Assembly: GCF_018364065.1 (NCBI RefSeq)
Contig: NZ_JAGZMO010000011.1
Location: forward strand, 1-64,000
Source of the DNA: Veillonella sp.
GTDB taxonomy: Bacteria; Bacillota; Negativicutes; Veillonellales; Veillonellaceae
Direction of reading: 5' to 3'
Length of the DNA: 64,000 nt
The position numbers and the translations under genes are program-made. The stretch's first letter is position 1, and each line of letters opens with the position of its first letter. Below the pieces are notes generated by a model. That model had not been told where the DNA came from and made no database searches. It saw only the letters and a program-made list of their open reading frames with translations. This document shows positions 42,335-51,749 of the stretch, one piece after another.

Positions 42335-42748
42335 CTACTCTCCATCATTCTGGAAAATGGATTCCCCTTTTTGCAGCGGACTCGGTACATTTTGCGGATT
42401 CGGATCGAAGTCGGTCATCTTCGCGTCCGGATTGAGCACCTTGGTGGCCGGTACGGTCAGTTCAGGATGAAGCCACTCCAATTGCATAATGCGCCACTGA
42501 AGGGCATTGTTTTGCTTCTGCAATGTCCAAACCTGTTTCTCCAAGACCTTAATACGAGCGGTGTGGTCGTTGATAATATGCTCCAGGTTTGAGATGCGAT
42601 AGCCGAAGCTGTCGGAGTCACTCATATTATATTGTCCGTACACGCGGGTGGCCAACTCGTCGATTTGTGCCTGTTGGTACGCAATGTAGCCGATGAGGGA
42701 TAGAAAAAGTAAAACTGCTGATACTTTATAAACGGTAGGCCGTTTCAT
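42335..42748 (-). CDS. small membrane-anchored coiled-coil protein
   Basis: 137 residues, no family recognised. A membrane helix lies at about 8-24 (VSAVLLFLSLIGYIAYQ). Then comes an extended heptad-like coiled coil (about 50-90: RISNLEHIINDHTARIKVLEKQVWTLQKQ). A Pro/Asn/Asp-rich tail with PNPQNVPSPLQKG follows. The layout resembles FtsL/DivIC-like or periplasmic scaffolding proteins, but no signature proves it. Its start is 3 bases after the LysR stop, with AGAAGGA upstream, so it is coupled to that regulator. Confidence 0.65.
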   Translation of the reverse strand: MKRPTVYKVSAVLLFLSLIGYIAYQQAQIDELATRVYGQYNMSDSDSFGYRISNLEHIINDHTARIKVLEKQVWTLQKQNNALQWRIMQLEWLHPELTVPATKVLNPDAKMTDFDPNPQNVPSPLQKGESIFQNDGE

Positions 42749-42751
42749 AGA

Positions 42752-43678
42752 TTATTTTCCTTCTGTAGACGCTCCTGTTGGAAGAGGAAGTTTTGCTGTT
42801 ACAAAATCGAGCCATAAGCGGGAAGCGTGGGAGAGGTAGTGACCTTTCTTCCAGATTACATACAAGGTGTGTGTAATTTCCGGTTTAACAAGAGGACGTA
42901 CTACCACATTGGTACCCACCTTAGTGTTTTCACCTTTGCTTGGGCAGAGACGGCTTGGCAATAAGGCTACGGCCAAGTGAGCCCCTACTGTTTGCAACAT
43001 AAGGTCGCGCTGGCTTGTTTCGAATACGATGTGAGGTTGGAAGCCTGCATGTTTACAGGATTTTACAACTTCATCATGAAGATTGAAGTCATCCTTGTGG
43101 AGTACGAAGGATTCTTCAGACAACATTTCCAAAGAAATTTCTTTTTCTTTGGCCAACGGATTGTCGCGAGGCAAGATTACACAAAGAGGATCGCTTGTTA
43201 AATAGAAGGATTCAAACTCTTTAGGATTTGGTTTAGTACAGATGATGCCGATATCGATGAGGCCTTCCTGTACGCTCAATTCGATTTTCTTGGAACCATG
43301 TTCATATAATTCCAATTCGATTTGCGGATAGGCGCGTTTGAATTCGCCCAATAATTGCGCGAAAATCGGAGCGTCTGTAATTGGAGGCAAACCGATAAGG
43401 ATAGAGCCCTGTTCCAAACGGAATTCGTTTTCGAAATCTACTTTTAAGTGTTCGAACATGAACACGACGCGTTTTGCATGAGTCAGGAAGATAGTACCGC
43501 CGTCAGTTATTTCTACTGATTTGGCATTACGCATAAAGAGGACCACGCCAAGCTCATCTTCCAAGGCCTTGATAGTACGGCTAATCGCAGATTGGGAGAT
43601 ATGCAAGTTACGTGCTGCCTTACTAAAACTCTTTTGATCGGCTACTTCAACGAAGTATTTTAAATGATGAAAGTCCAT
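42752..43678 (-). CDS. LysR-family transcriptional regulator
   Basis: 308 residues from ATG 43678 on the minus strand (GAGGTG upstream; a TTG four codons earlier is less likely). HTH at 1-60 (MDFHHLKYFVEVADQKSFSKAARNLHISQSAISRTIKALEDELGV), then effector domain with GSILIGLPP. The C-terminus is HYLSHASRLWLDFVTAKL. It heads a two-gene unit with the membrane coiled-coil gene and faces the long gap before PFOR on the other side. Confidence 0.88.
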   Translation of the reverse strand: MDFHHLKYFVEVADQKSFSKAARNLHISQSAISRTIKALEDELGVVLFMRNAKSVEITDGGTIFLTHAKRVVFMFEHLKVDFENEFRLEQGSILIGLPPITDAPIFAQLLGEFKRAYPQIELELYEHGSKKIELSVQEGLIDIGIICTKPNPKEFESFYLTSDPLCVILPRDNPLAKEKEISLEMLSEESFVLHKDDFNLHDEVVKSCKHAGFQPHIVFETSQRDLMLQTVGAHLAVALLPSRLCPSKGENTKVGTNVVVRPLVKPEITHTLYVIWKKGHYLSHASRLWLDFVTAKLPLPTGASTEGK

Positions 43679-44388
43679 GGTACACCTCAATTATAATGTG
43701 AAAATTCGAAATGGCTTGAATCGTATCTTGAAGGCGTGTGCCGTTCGTCGACTCGAGCGCTCACAGTAATAGGATACATAACTAATACTCTATATGACAG
43801 TCAGATGATTGCGTCAAATAATATCTATTATAAGAACTCTTTTATCATAACATGTTACGCTGCATCTATCTATCGTATTTTTATACAGTATGTATAAAAT
43901 GCCCATACTGCACAGGGGGAAACTGAACTGTTATTTTACTCAACTTCTTTTCGTCGTAACAGGGTCATTCTCATTTTAAAAATGATTTGTAACATAAGAA
44001 TGATTTAACACAACTAATAAGAATGCAATTAAATCGATACATCTAAATGTATGAGTAAAAGTAAAGGACCTATGAAAAAAAGTCAATTGATAATCTCATA
44101 ATTAGCAAATCAGATGCTCGCCTTCTTGTTGCTATCTCAATACTATAATTGTATAATAACTGTATGAGGCTATATCGATTTGTTATTTTAGGAATGAAAT
44201 AAGTCCTCCTCTTGTAATTGAGTATTAATAGTATTATATTATTACATTTTTGCAAGATAGGCAATGCTTTTACGAAAAATACGACATTTAATGCATTAAA
44301 TTTTAACATTATGTGTTGCTTAGTCAGTAAAGAAATGCCTTAAAGAGGCGATTGGCCATGTGTTTATTATAATATATTGCATTTTAGG

Positions 44389-44423
44389 CAATCCTATAGT
44401 GTATTCATAATACTATAGGATTG
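44389..44423. promoter_or_regulatory. 12-bp perfect inverted repeat at the PFOR promoter
   Basis: CAATCCTATAGT - 11 bases - ACTATAGGATTG. It touches the likely -35 of the PFOR gene and lacks a T tract, so an operator is more likely than a terminator. Confidence 0.5.
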
Positions 44424-44449
44424 TTGATGCGCAATTCAAATTATATGAT
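44421..44449 (+). promoter_or_regulatory. possible PFOR promoter
   Basis: TTGTTG (44421-44426), 17-base spacer, TATGAT (44444-44449). The leader is about 80 bases. Confidence 0.4.
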
Positions 44450-44537
44450 ACGCTAGGTGCGGGGGAATTTGTTCCTGAGATAATAAGGGTAAGCAAGTGT
44501 ACAAACTCATTTTTAATGCTTAAGGAGGCTTTTTAAC

Positions 44538-47500
44538 ATGAGTAAAATGAAAACTATGGACGGCAACCAGGCGGCAGCTCACGTAGCATACGGTTTTACC
44601 GAAGTAGCTGCAATCTATCCAATTACGCCATCTTCTCCAATGCCAGAACACATTGATGAATGGTCTGCTACTGGTCGCAAAAACATCTTCGGACATCAAG
44701 TACAAGTTGTAGAAATGCAATCCGAAGCTGGCGCAGCCGGTGCTGTACACGGTTCTTTACAGGCAGGTGCCTTAACTACCACTTTCACATCTTCTCAAGG
44801 CTTACTTTTAATGTTACCTAACCTTTACAAAGTAGCCGGTGAATTACTTCCAGGTGTATTCCATGTAGCTGCTCGTGCGTTAGCAACTCATGCTCTTTCC
44901 ATCTTCGGTGACCACCAGGACGTAATGGCAGCTCGTGCTGCAGGTTGTGCTATGCTTTCCGAAGCATCTGTTCAAGAAGTTATGGACCTTTCCGCTGTTG
45001 CACATTTAACTGCAATCAAGACTCGTGTACCTTTCATTAACTTCTTCGACGGTTTCAGAACTTCCCATGAAATTCAAAAAATCGAAGTTCTTGACTATGA
45101 AGACTTAAAACCATTAGTAGATATGGAAGCTGTTAAAGCATTCCGTCAACGTGCCTTGAACCCAGATTCCCCTGTAACTCGCGGTACTGCTGAAAACCCT
45201 GATATTTACTTCCAGCATCGTGAAGCTGCCAACCCATTCTACTTGGAAGTTCCAAATGTAGTAGAACATTACATGGCAGAAATCAACAAAATTACAGGTC
45301 GCGACTATCAGTTGTTCAACTATGTAGGTGCTCCTGACGCTACTGACGTTGTTGTAGCTATGGGTTCCAGCTGCCAGGTAGTTGAAGAAACTGTAAACTA
45401 CTTAGTTGCTCAAGGCCGTAAAGTTGGTATGATCAAAGTTCACTTGTTCCGCCCATTCGCTACTGAACGTTTCGTAGCTGCTCTTCCTAAGACTGTAGAA
45501 CGCGTTGCAGTATTAGACCGCACTAAAGAACCAGGCGCATTGGCTGAACCTTTATTCTTAGACGTTCAGGCTGCTTTAGTACAGAACGACGTTAACGCAA
45601 AAGTATTTGCAGGTCGTTATGGCTTAAGCTCCAAAGACGTTATTCCTTCCGACATCGTTGCTGTATTTGACAACATGGTTGCAGCTCAACCTAAACGTCA
45701 ATTCACTTTAGGTGTAGAAGACGACGTAACTAACCTTTCCTTAAACCGCGCTGAAGGCGTTGACATTAAGGACGAAGGCTTAACAGGCTGTAAATTCTGG
45801 GGCTTCGGTTCCGACGGTACTGTTGGTGCCAACAAATCCGCTATCAAAATCATCGGTGACTACACTGACATGTATGCTCAAGCATACTTCGATTACGACT
45901 CCAAAAAATCCGGTGGCGTAACTATGTCTCACTTACGTTTCGGTAAGACTCCAATCAACAAACCTTACCTCGTAACTGAACCTGAATTCATCGCATGTCA
46001 TCGTCAATCCTATGTACATGAATACGATTTACTCCGCGGTATCAAAAAAGGCGGCACTTTCTTATTGAACTGTACTTGGGGTCCTGAAGAATTAGACGAA
46101 AAATTACCAGCTAAACTTCGTCGTACAATTGCTGAAAAAGAATTAAACTTCTACATCATTAACGCTGCTAAGATCGCTCAAGAAATCGGCTTAGGCGGAC
46201 GTATTAACATGATTTGTCAGGCTGCTTTCTTCAAATTGACAAACATCATCCCTGTAGATAAAGCTATTGAATACTTAAAAGATTCCGTAGAAAAAACTTA
46301 CGGCCGTAAAGGTCAAAACGTTGTTGACATGAACAACGCTGCTATCGACCGCGGTGTAGACGCTTTAGTTAAAATCGACGTTCCAGCTGCTTGGAAAGAC
46401 GCTGTTGACACTAAAGCCGCTGCTGTTAAACCTGGTTGCGAATCTTGCCCAAGCTATGTAGCAAACATCAGTAACCCTGTAAATGCTCAAGCAGGCTATG
46501 ATTTACCTGTAAGTACTTTCGCTACTTATGAAGATGGTACTTTACCAAACGGTACAGCTGCATACGAAAAACGTGGTGCTGCATTATTCGTTCCACACTG
46601 GATCAAAGAAAACTGTATCCAATGTAACCAATGTGCGTTCGTATGTCCACACGCTACTATTCGTCCAGTACTTGCTACTGAAGAAGAAGTTAAAAACGGT
46701 CCTGCAAACTTCGAAGCTATCCCAGCATTGGGCAGCAAAGACGGTTTACAATTCCGCATTGCTGTATCTCCACTTGATTGCTTAGGTTGCTCCAACTGCG
46801 TAAATATTTGTCCATCCCCTAAAGGAAAAGCAATTGAAATGCGTCCAATCGATGGCGAAATGGAATTTGCTGAAACTTGGGATTATGCAATTAAATTACC
46901 TAAAAAAGCTAACCCAATGAAGAAAGATACTGTAAAAGGTAGCCAGTTCGAAACTCCATTGCTCGAATTCTCCGGCGCTTGCGCAGGTTGTGGCGAAACT
47001 CCTTACGCTCGCTTGATCACTCAATTGTTCGGCGACCGCATGGTTATTGCTAATGCTACCGGTTGTTCCTCTATCTGGGGCGCTTCCATGCCAGCATCCC
47101 CTTACACTAAGAACCAAGAAGGTCATGGTCCAGCATGGGGCAACTCCTTGTTCGAAGATGCTGCTGAATATGGCTATGGTATGTTAATCGGTGCTAAGAA
47201 AGTTCGCACTGAATTAGCTGAAACTGCTGCTAAAGTTGCTGAAACTGCAGCTCCTAGCTTGAAAGAAGCTATCAACACTTGGTTAGAAGCTAAAGATCAG
47301 GGCGAAGGCTCTCGTGAACGCGTAGCAGCTCTTGTTGCTGAACTTGAAAAAGCTGACAAAACTCCTGAAATCCAGGAAATGATCGACAAGAAACAATATC
47401 TTGTTAAACGTTCCCAATGGATCTTCGGTGGTGACGGCTGGTCCTACGATATCGGTTTCGGCGGTCTTGACCATGTATTAGCTTCCGGCGAAGACATCAA

Positions 47501-48071
47501 CGTATTCGTATTCGATACTGAAGTTTACTCCAATACTGGCGGTCAATCCTCCAAATCCACTCATACAGCTGCTGTAGCTCAATTCGCTGCCAGCGGTAAA
47601 CGTACTAAGAAGAAAGACCTTGGTATGATGGCTATGTCCTATGGCTATGTATATGTAGCTCAGGTATCCATGGGTGCTGATAAGAACCAGTTGATGAAAG
47701 CTATCACAGAAGCTGAAGCATATCCAGGACCATCCTTAATTATCGCTTACGCTCCATGTATCAACCATGGTATCAAAGGCGGTATGGGTAATGCTCAGGA
47801 AGAACAACGCCGTGCCGTTGCTTCCGGTTACTGGGATTTATACCGTTTCAACCCAGCATTAAAAGCTGCAGGTAAAAACCCATTCAGCTTGGATTCCAAA
47901 GAACCAACTGAAAACTTCCGTGACTTCTTGATGAACGAAGTTCGTTATGCTTCCTTAAGAAAATCCAACCCAGAAATGGCAGAAGAATTATTCGCTAAGA
48001 CTGAAGCTGACGCTAAGGAACGTCGTCTATCCTACGTTCGTTTACAAAAAGGCTTTGAAGAAAATTTATAA
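44538..48071 (+). CDS. nifJ: pyruvate:ferredoxin (flavodoxin) oxidoreductase
   Basis: Single-chain PFOR, 1177 residues: pyruvate plus CoA to acetyl-CoA, CO2 and reduced ferredoxin. Domain I/II start: MDGNQAAAHVAYGFTEVAAIYPITPSSPM. Two 4Fe-4S ferredoxin motifs follow (CIQCNQCAFVCPHA and CLGCSNCVNICPSP, about residues 693-760). The TPP domain has CAGCGETPYARL, GDGWSYDIGFGGLDHV and DTEVYSNTGGQSSKS. AAGGAGG lies 10 bases upstream. The restricted codon set (GCT, GTT, GAA, AAC) suggests very high expression. The central enzyme of anaerobic lactate/pyruvate metabolism. Confidence 0.97.
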   Translation: MSKMKTMDGNQAAAHVAYGFTEVAAIYPITPSSPMPEHIDEWSATGRKNIFGHQVQVVEMQSEAGAAGAVHGSLQAGALTTTFTSSQGLLLMLPNLYKVAGELLPGVFHVAARALATHALSIFGDHQDVMAARAAGCAMLSEASVQEVMDLSAVAHLTAIKTRVPFINFFDGFRTSHEIQKIEVLDYEDLKPLVDMEAVKAFRQRALNPDSPVTRGTAENPDIYFQHREAANPFYLEVPNVVEHYMAEINKITGRDYQLFNYVGAPDATDVVVAMGSSCQVVEETVNYLVAQGRKVGMIKVHLFRPFATERFVAALPKTVERVAVLDRTKEPGALAEPLFLDVQAALVQNDVNAKVFAGRYGLSSKDVIPSDIVAVFDNMVAAQPKRQFTLGVEDDVTNLSLNRAEGVDIKDEGLTGCKFWGFGSDGTVGANKSAIKIIGDYTDMYAQAYFDYDSKKSGGVTMSHLRFGKTPINKPYLVTEPEFIACHRQSYVHEYDLLRGIKKGGTFLLNCTWGPEELDEKLPAKLRRTIAEKELNFYIINAAKIAQEIGLGGRINMICQAAFFKLTNIIPVDKAIEYLKDSVEKTYGRKGQNVVDMNNAAIDRGVDALVKIDVPAAWKDAVDTKAAAVKPGCESCPSYVANISNPVNAQAGYDLPVSTFATYEDGTLPNGTAAYEKRGAALFVPHWIKENCIQCNQCAFVCPHATIRPVLATEEEVKNGPANFEAIPALGSKDGLQFRIAVSPLDCLGCSNCVNICPSPKGKAIEMRPIDGEMEFAETWDYAIKLPKKANPMKKDTVKGSQFETPLLEFSGACAGCGETPYARLITQLFGDRMVIANATGCSSIWGASMPASPYTKNQEGHGPAWGNSLFEDAAEYGYGMLIGAKKVRTELAETAAKVAETAAPSLKEAINTWLEAKDQGEGSRERVAALVAELEKADKTPEIQEMIDKKQYLVKRSQWIFGGDGWSYDIGFGGLDHVLASGEDINVFVFDTEVYSNTGGQSSKSTHTAAVAQFAASGKRTKKKDLGMMAMSYGYVYVAQVSMGADKNQLMKAITEAEAYPGPSLIIAYAPCINHGIKGGMGNAQEEQRRAVASGYWDLYRFNPALKAAGKNPFSLDSKEPTENFRDFLMNEVRYASLRKSNPEMAEELFAKTEADAKERRLSYVRLQKGFEENL

Positions 48072-48109
48072 TAATAGACTAGCGTAGCTGGTGTATTAAC
48101 ATAAGCAAG

Positions 48110-48147
48110 AACCACAAGTTCCCCTAGAGGACTTGTGGTTTTTTGTT
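48110..48147 (+). terminator. terminator after PFOR
   Basis: AACCACAAG..TCC / GGA..CTTGTGGTT followed by TTTTG and TTTTT. Confidence 0.92.
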
Positions 48148-48157
48148 TTTAATATAT

Positions 48158-48186
48158 TTGTTATTTTACAATTCAATGCATATAAT
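48158..48186 (+). promoter_or_regulatory. promoter of the WG-repeat gene
   Basis: TTGTTA (48158-48163), 17-base spacer, TATAAT (48181-48186). The leader is about 170 bases and contains GACAG...CTGTC (about 48258-48291), otherwise no recognisable structure. Confidence 0.55.
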
Positions 48187-48364
48187 AGACATAAGAACAG
48201 GTTCACTCAATAAATCAAAGGGGATTTTTTGAGATTATGAACATTTGCCCTATTTTGACAGACGGCATAAGTGTTGATTTGACGCTGTCGCTGTTGTTTT
48301 ATTTGTGTGTATGGCATAGTAAGTAGTATGTCATTGTATATGGTAAGAAGTGAGGAGGCCATAT

Positions 48365-49918
48365 ATGAAATTAAGAAAAACGCAAAAAGCGCTGCTACTG
48401 GCAGCAATCTGCACATGCAGCTTGGGGTGGAGCGAGAGCAGTGCAACCATTTCGGAGACCATAGCACCATTGGAGACTACCTACGTGTTGCAGGATGAAG
48501 TTAATTATGTAAATGAAACACCGCTAAATACAGTGGATAGCTTTAAGGTGGCCGGGCTGGAAACGGGGATTCACGGCAATTCGGCGGAAGACTATAAAAC
48601 AATTGAAACCGCATTGGCTGTGGTAGAAACAAAAGACGGGTATGGCCTTATTGATGCACAGGGGCATGAAATAGTAAAACCGGCTTACAAATATGTGGAA
48701 GCCGCCAATAAAGGTCGTACGTTAGTATTTTCAAATCCAAAGAATAAAAAGAAACAGTCCGATGCTGCTGCAGATGGGGAAAAGCCTTATGTAGGTGTGC
48801 GTGTTGTGGCACCTGAACGGTCGGAAAAAACCTATCCGTCAGATTTATATTTCCCTTACAAGGATACAACCACTAAACGATATGGCTTTAAAAACGTACA
48901 GGATGAAGTGGTAATTGCACCTAAGTATAAAGATGTATATGCGGATTTCAGTGAAGATCGAGCCTTTGTAAAGAATGAGAAGGGCAAGCTGGTTGGCATT
49001 GACGGCACAGGGCAGGAATTGTTCCAGGTAACGGCAGACATTGTTTATCCGTACAATAACGGCCTTGCAGAAATTCAGCGCCACACATCGGGTTTCAATT
49101 TACTGGGCGCTATCGGCAATGTGGCCTTAGGCTTTGGATTAGGCGGCAACAGTGGTGATACGTTCATCGGCTTCGGCCATTTCTACGACGATGATTACTT
49201 CGACAATCATTATTTAAGTGGCGTTATGATCACTAAAGATAAGACAAAACGAGGCTACATCGATCGGGATGGACGTATTGTTGTAGACAGCAAAAATGAC
49301 TACGTATATCCTATGATGAACTTCGGCACAATTATTGAAGATAACAACCAGCTGGCGGTGGTGAATCGCAACGGCCAATTCCTGATTCCGTTCGGCGATT
49401 ATGAATTGGAAAGTCTCAGTTTGCCGGATTCTTATATTGCGTTAAAAAATAAGAATACAGAAAAACGGGGCGTCATGAACTATATGACTAATACGGAAGT
49501 GTTACCGTTCCTGTATAGTGCCGTTGACTTTATGAACGACAGTTACGTGGTAGCCACGGCGGACGATGGCAAGCATGTGTACCGCATGGAACCGAGCCGT
49601 CAGGAAATGTTCAAACTGTCTAAAGACGCCAAGTACACCTTCTTCGGCTCTGAAGGTGTAGCCTGGGTAACGGGCGACTCCCTGTTGGGTGACGGATTTA
49701 CAGGATACAAAATCATAGACAAAACAGGCCAAGTACTATATGAAGCTAAAGATATTAAGATCCAGGACGTATCTAACTTTAAGTCCTATTATACGGCTGT
49801 GCGCGTAGATAATAAATGGGGCGTTATGGATACGCATGGACATTGGGTAGTAGAGCCAACCTATAAAAATCTTCGTTTCATCGTACCGACCGGTAATACG
49901 ACAGTTACCGTTCGCTAA
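48365..49918 (+). CDS. exported WG-repeat protein
   Basis: 517 residues from ATG 48365 (GAGGAGG 8 bases upstream). Signal peptide at about 1-27. At least five WG-type repeats are visible: YGLIDAQGHEIVKPAYKYV, YGFKNVQDEVVIAPKYKDV, RGYIDRDGRIVVDSK, KRGVMNYMTNTEVLPF and KWGVMDTHGHWVVEPTYKN. These form beta repeats thought to bind proteins or carbohydrates. A Gly-rich region in the middle (GFGLGGNSGDTFIGFGHFYDDDYFD) interrupts the repeats and could be an insertion. Likely periplasmic or surface. Function unknown. Confidence 0.85.
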   Translation: MKLRKTQKALLLAAICTCSLGWSESSATISETIAPLETTYVLQDEVNYVNETPLNTVDSFKVAGLETGIHGNSAEDYKTIETALAVVETKDGYGLIDAQGHEIVKPAYKYVEAANKGRTLVFSNPKNKKKQSDAAADGEKPYVGVRVVAPERSEKTYPSDLYFPYKDTTTKRYGFKNVQDEVVIAPKYKDVYADFSEDRAFVKNEKGKLVGIDGTGQELFQVTADIVYPYNNGLAEIQRHTSGFNLLGAIGNVALGFGLGGNSGDTFIGFGHFYDDDYFDNHYLSGVMITKDKTKRGYIDRDGRIVVDSKNDYVYPMMNFGTIIEDNNQLAVVNRNGQFLIPFGDYELESLSLPDSYIALKNKNTEKRGVMNYMTNTEVLPFLYSAVDFMNDSYVVATADDGKHVYRMEPSRQEMFKLSKDAKYTFFGSEGVAWVTGDSLLGDGFTGYKIIDKTGQVLYEAKDIKIQDVSNFKSYYTAVRVDNKWGVMDTHGHWVVEPTYKNLRFIVPTGNTTVTVR

Positions 49919-49920
49919 TA

Positions 49921-49985
49921 AAAAAGAGTTCTCACTCAGATTGCCGGCCCATACGGGGGACAATACTGAGGAGAACTCTTTTTGT
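49921..49985. terminator. bidirectional terminator between convergent genes
   Basis: AAAAAGAGTTCTC..CTCAG / CTGAG..AGAACTCTTTTT with a 27-base loop. Serves the WG gene and putP. Confidence 0.8.
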
Positions 49986-49990
49986 TCGTA

Positions 49991-51472
49991 TTATAGAATG
50001 TGCATCTGCTGAGCCGCATCGAATTCATCGGTGATTTCTTTAGATGGCGGAGCATCGAGAAGGCTCACTACGATGATGGAGATGAAGGAGAACAGGAAGC
50101 CCGGAACGATTTCATAGAGACCGAACCATGCAAACTGTTTCCAAATCAATACGGTAAGACCACCTACCACTACGCCGGCAACACAACCTCGCAAGGTCAT
50201 GCGACGCCAGAACAGGGAGAGGAGAATGGCCGGGCCAAAGGCGGCACCGAAGCCGGCCCACGCGTAAGCAACCATTGTAAGAATGTAGCTACTTGGATCC
50301 ATGGCAAGCCAAAGTGCTAATGCGGATACAGCCAATACGGTAATACGGCTGATCATAACTAATTCGTAGTCGTTAGTTTCGTGTTTAACAAGATTTTTGT
50401 ATAAATCCTGTGCCACGGAAGACGCTGTTACGAGGAGTTGACCGGATGCGGTACTCATGATGGCGGCTAATACGGCGGACCAGATAAGACCGGCTACGAA
50501 TGGAGGGAACAGCTCTTCGTTCATTACGAGGAATACGCGTTCTACATCGGAATCAACTAATGGGGTAGATAAGTATACTTTGCCGATAAGACCTACAAAT
50601 ACGGCGGCGGTGAGGGCGAAGATTACCCAGATAACCGCAATGTTTGTAGCCTTTTTCAATTCTTTCGCACTGGAGATGGCCATGAAGCGAACGAGAATGT
50701 GAGGCTGACCGAAGTAGCCGAGGCCCCAGGCAAGGGATGAAATAATGCCGATTGTTAATGTGAATGTATCGGTTTCAGGCCCCCAAATGGAAAGGCCTTG
50801 TGGGAATTCCGTCGCAATCAGATTGGCTGTGCTGGCAGGACCGCCCAACGCAAAGGCTGCTGTAATTGGAACGACTAGAATGGCGAAGAACATCATCGTA
50901 CCTTGGATTAGGTCTGTCCAGCTTACTGCGAGGAAGCCGCCCAGGAAGGTGTAGAAGATAACAACGCCGGCCGTGATGAACAAGGATGTTACATAGTCGA
51001 TACCGAAGATCGTATTGAATAATTTACCGCCCGCTACGAAGCCTGATGATGTATAAATAAGGAAGAAGATTACGATAAACAGGGCTGAAACGATTGGTAA
51101 AATCTTGGTTGTATCGCGGAAACGATTTTTTAAATAGTCCGGAATGGTAAGACTGTTGTTGGCCACTTCTGTGTGATTGCGAAGTCGCTTAGATACGAAT
51201 ACCCAGTTGAGCCAAGTGCCACCGGCCAGACCAATGGCTAGCCAAATCGCGGAAATGCCTGTACTGTACGCAAAGCCCGGCAAGCCCATGAGCATCCAGC
51301 CGCTCATGTCTGACGCTTCCGCACTCATTGATGTGAGCCACGGGCCCAGTTGGCGACCACCTAGAATATAATCGCTAAGGTTTTTGGATTTTCGATAGTA
51401 ATAAATTCCAATATACATCATGAGCCCCAAATAAATGGCAAAGGCTATGATGACGGAAATTTGTGAGTACAT
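49991..51472 (-). CDS. putP: sodium/proline symporter
   Basis: SSS-family transporter with about 13 helices. 493 residues from ATG 51472 (GGGAGG upstream; the in-frame ATG at 51493 contains the ribosome site). Motifs: SDYILGGRQLGPWLTSMSAEASDMSGWMLMGLPG, FVAGGKLF, TFLGGFLAVSWTDLIQG, and RFMAISSAKELKKA. These match PutP closely, including the S/T residues of the sodium site. No putA proline dehydrogenase is nearby, so the role may be proline uptake as a solute. Confidence 0.92.
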   Translation of the reverse strand: MYSQISVIIAFAIYLGLMMYIGIYYYRKSKNLSDYILGGRQLGPWLTSMSAEASDMSGWMLMGLPGFAYSTGISAIWLAIGLAGGTWLNWVFVSKRLRNHTEVANNSLTIPDYLKNRFRDTTKILPIVSALFIVIFFLIYTSSGFVAGGKLFNTIFGIDYVTSLFITAGVVIFYTFLGGFLAVSWTDLIQGTMMFFAILVVPITAAFALGGPASTANLIATEFPQGLSIWGPETDTFTLTIGIISSLAWGLGYFGQPHILVRFMAISSAKELKKATNIAVIWVIFALTAAVFVGLIGKVYLSTPLVDSDVERVFLVMNEELFPPFVAGLIWSAVLAAIMSTASGQLLVTASSVAQDLYKNLVKHETNDYELVMISRITVLAVSALALWLAMDPSSYILTMVAYAWAGFGAAFGPAILLSLFWRRMTLRGCVAGVVVGGLTVLIWKQFAWFGLYEIVPGFLFSFISIIVVSLLDAPPSKEITDEFDAAQQMHIL

Positions 51473-51749
51473 AGGCAGTACTCCTCCCTTCATAATTTGC
51501 TAATATTATTGTATTATATCATATTTTCGGGGTGCTCACTATATAAAATAGAAAATTCTATAGAAAAAAGTGATAAGAAAATTAAGTAATATTCAATGGA
51601 TGTATTTACTTCGGTAGTAACTTGCATTGGGACTTTTTTACATGAGGAATAAGGAGGAACCACCTTCCCAATAAAATTTTACTTACCTCATGGATAAATG
51701 GTAAAATAAAAAGACGGTTTGTAGTAACGTTTTGAAAGGATGTGATGGT

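Larger units (their letters stand above)
43679..44537. other. 859-bp gene-free gap upstream of PFOR
   Basis: Longest gap in the window, strongly AT-rich. I see ATTC-N10-GAAT (43704-43721), a possible LysR-type box near the minus-strand regulator. There is also an unexplained direct/inverted AATGATTT cluster (about 43965-44005), the 12-bp inverted repeat at 44389, and the PFOR promoter. A 79-codon minus-strand frame at 44070-44309 is not convincing. Confidence 0.5.

Noticed and set aside
44070..44309. 79-codon minus-strand frame in the PFOR gap
   Set aside because: AT-rich, no ribosome site, no recognisable family, composition like the surrounding non-coding DNA.
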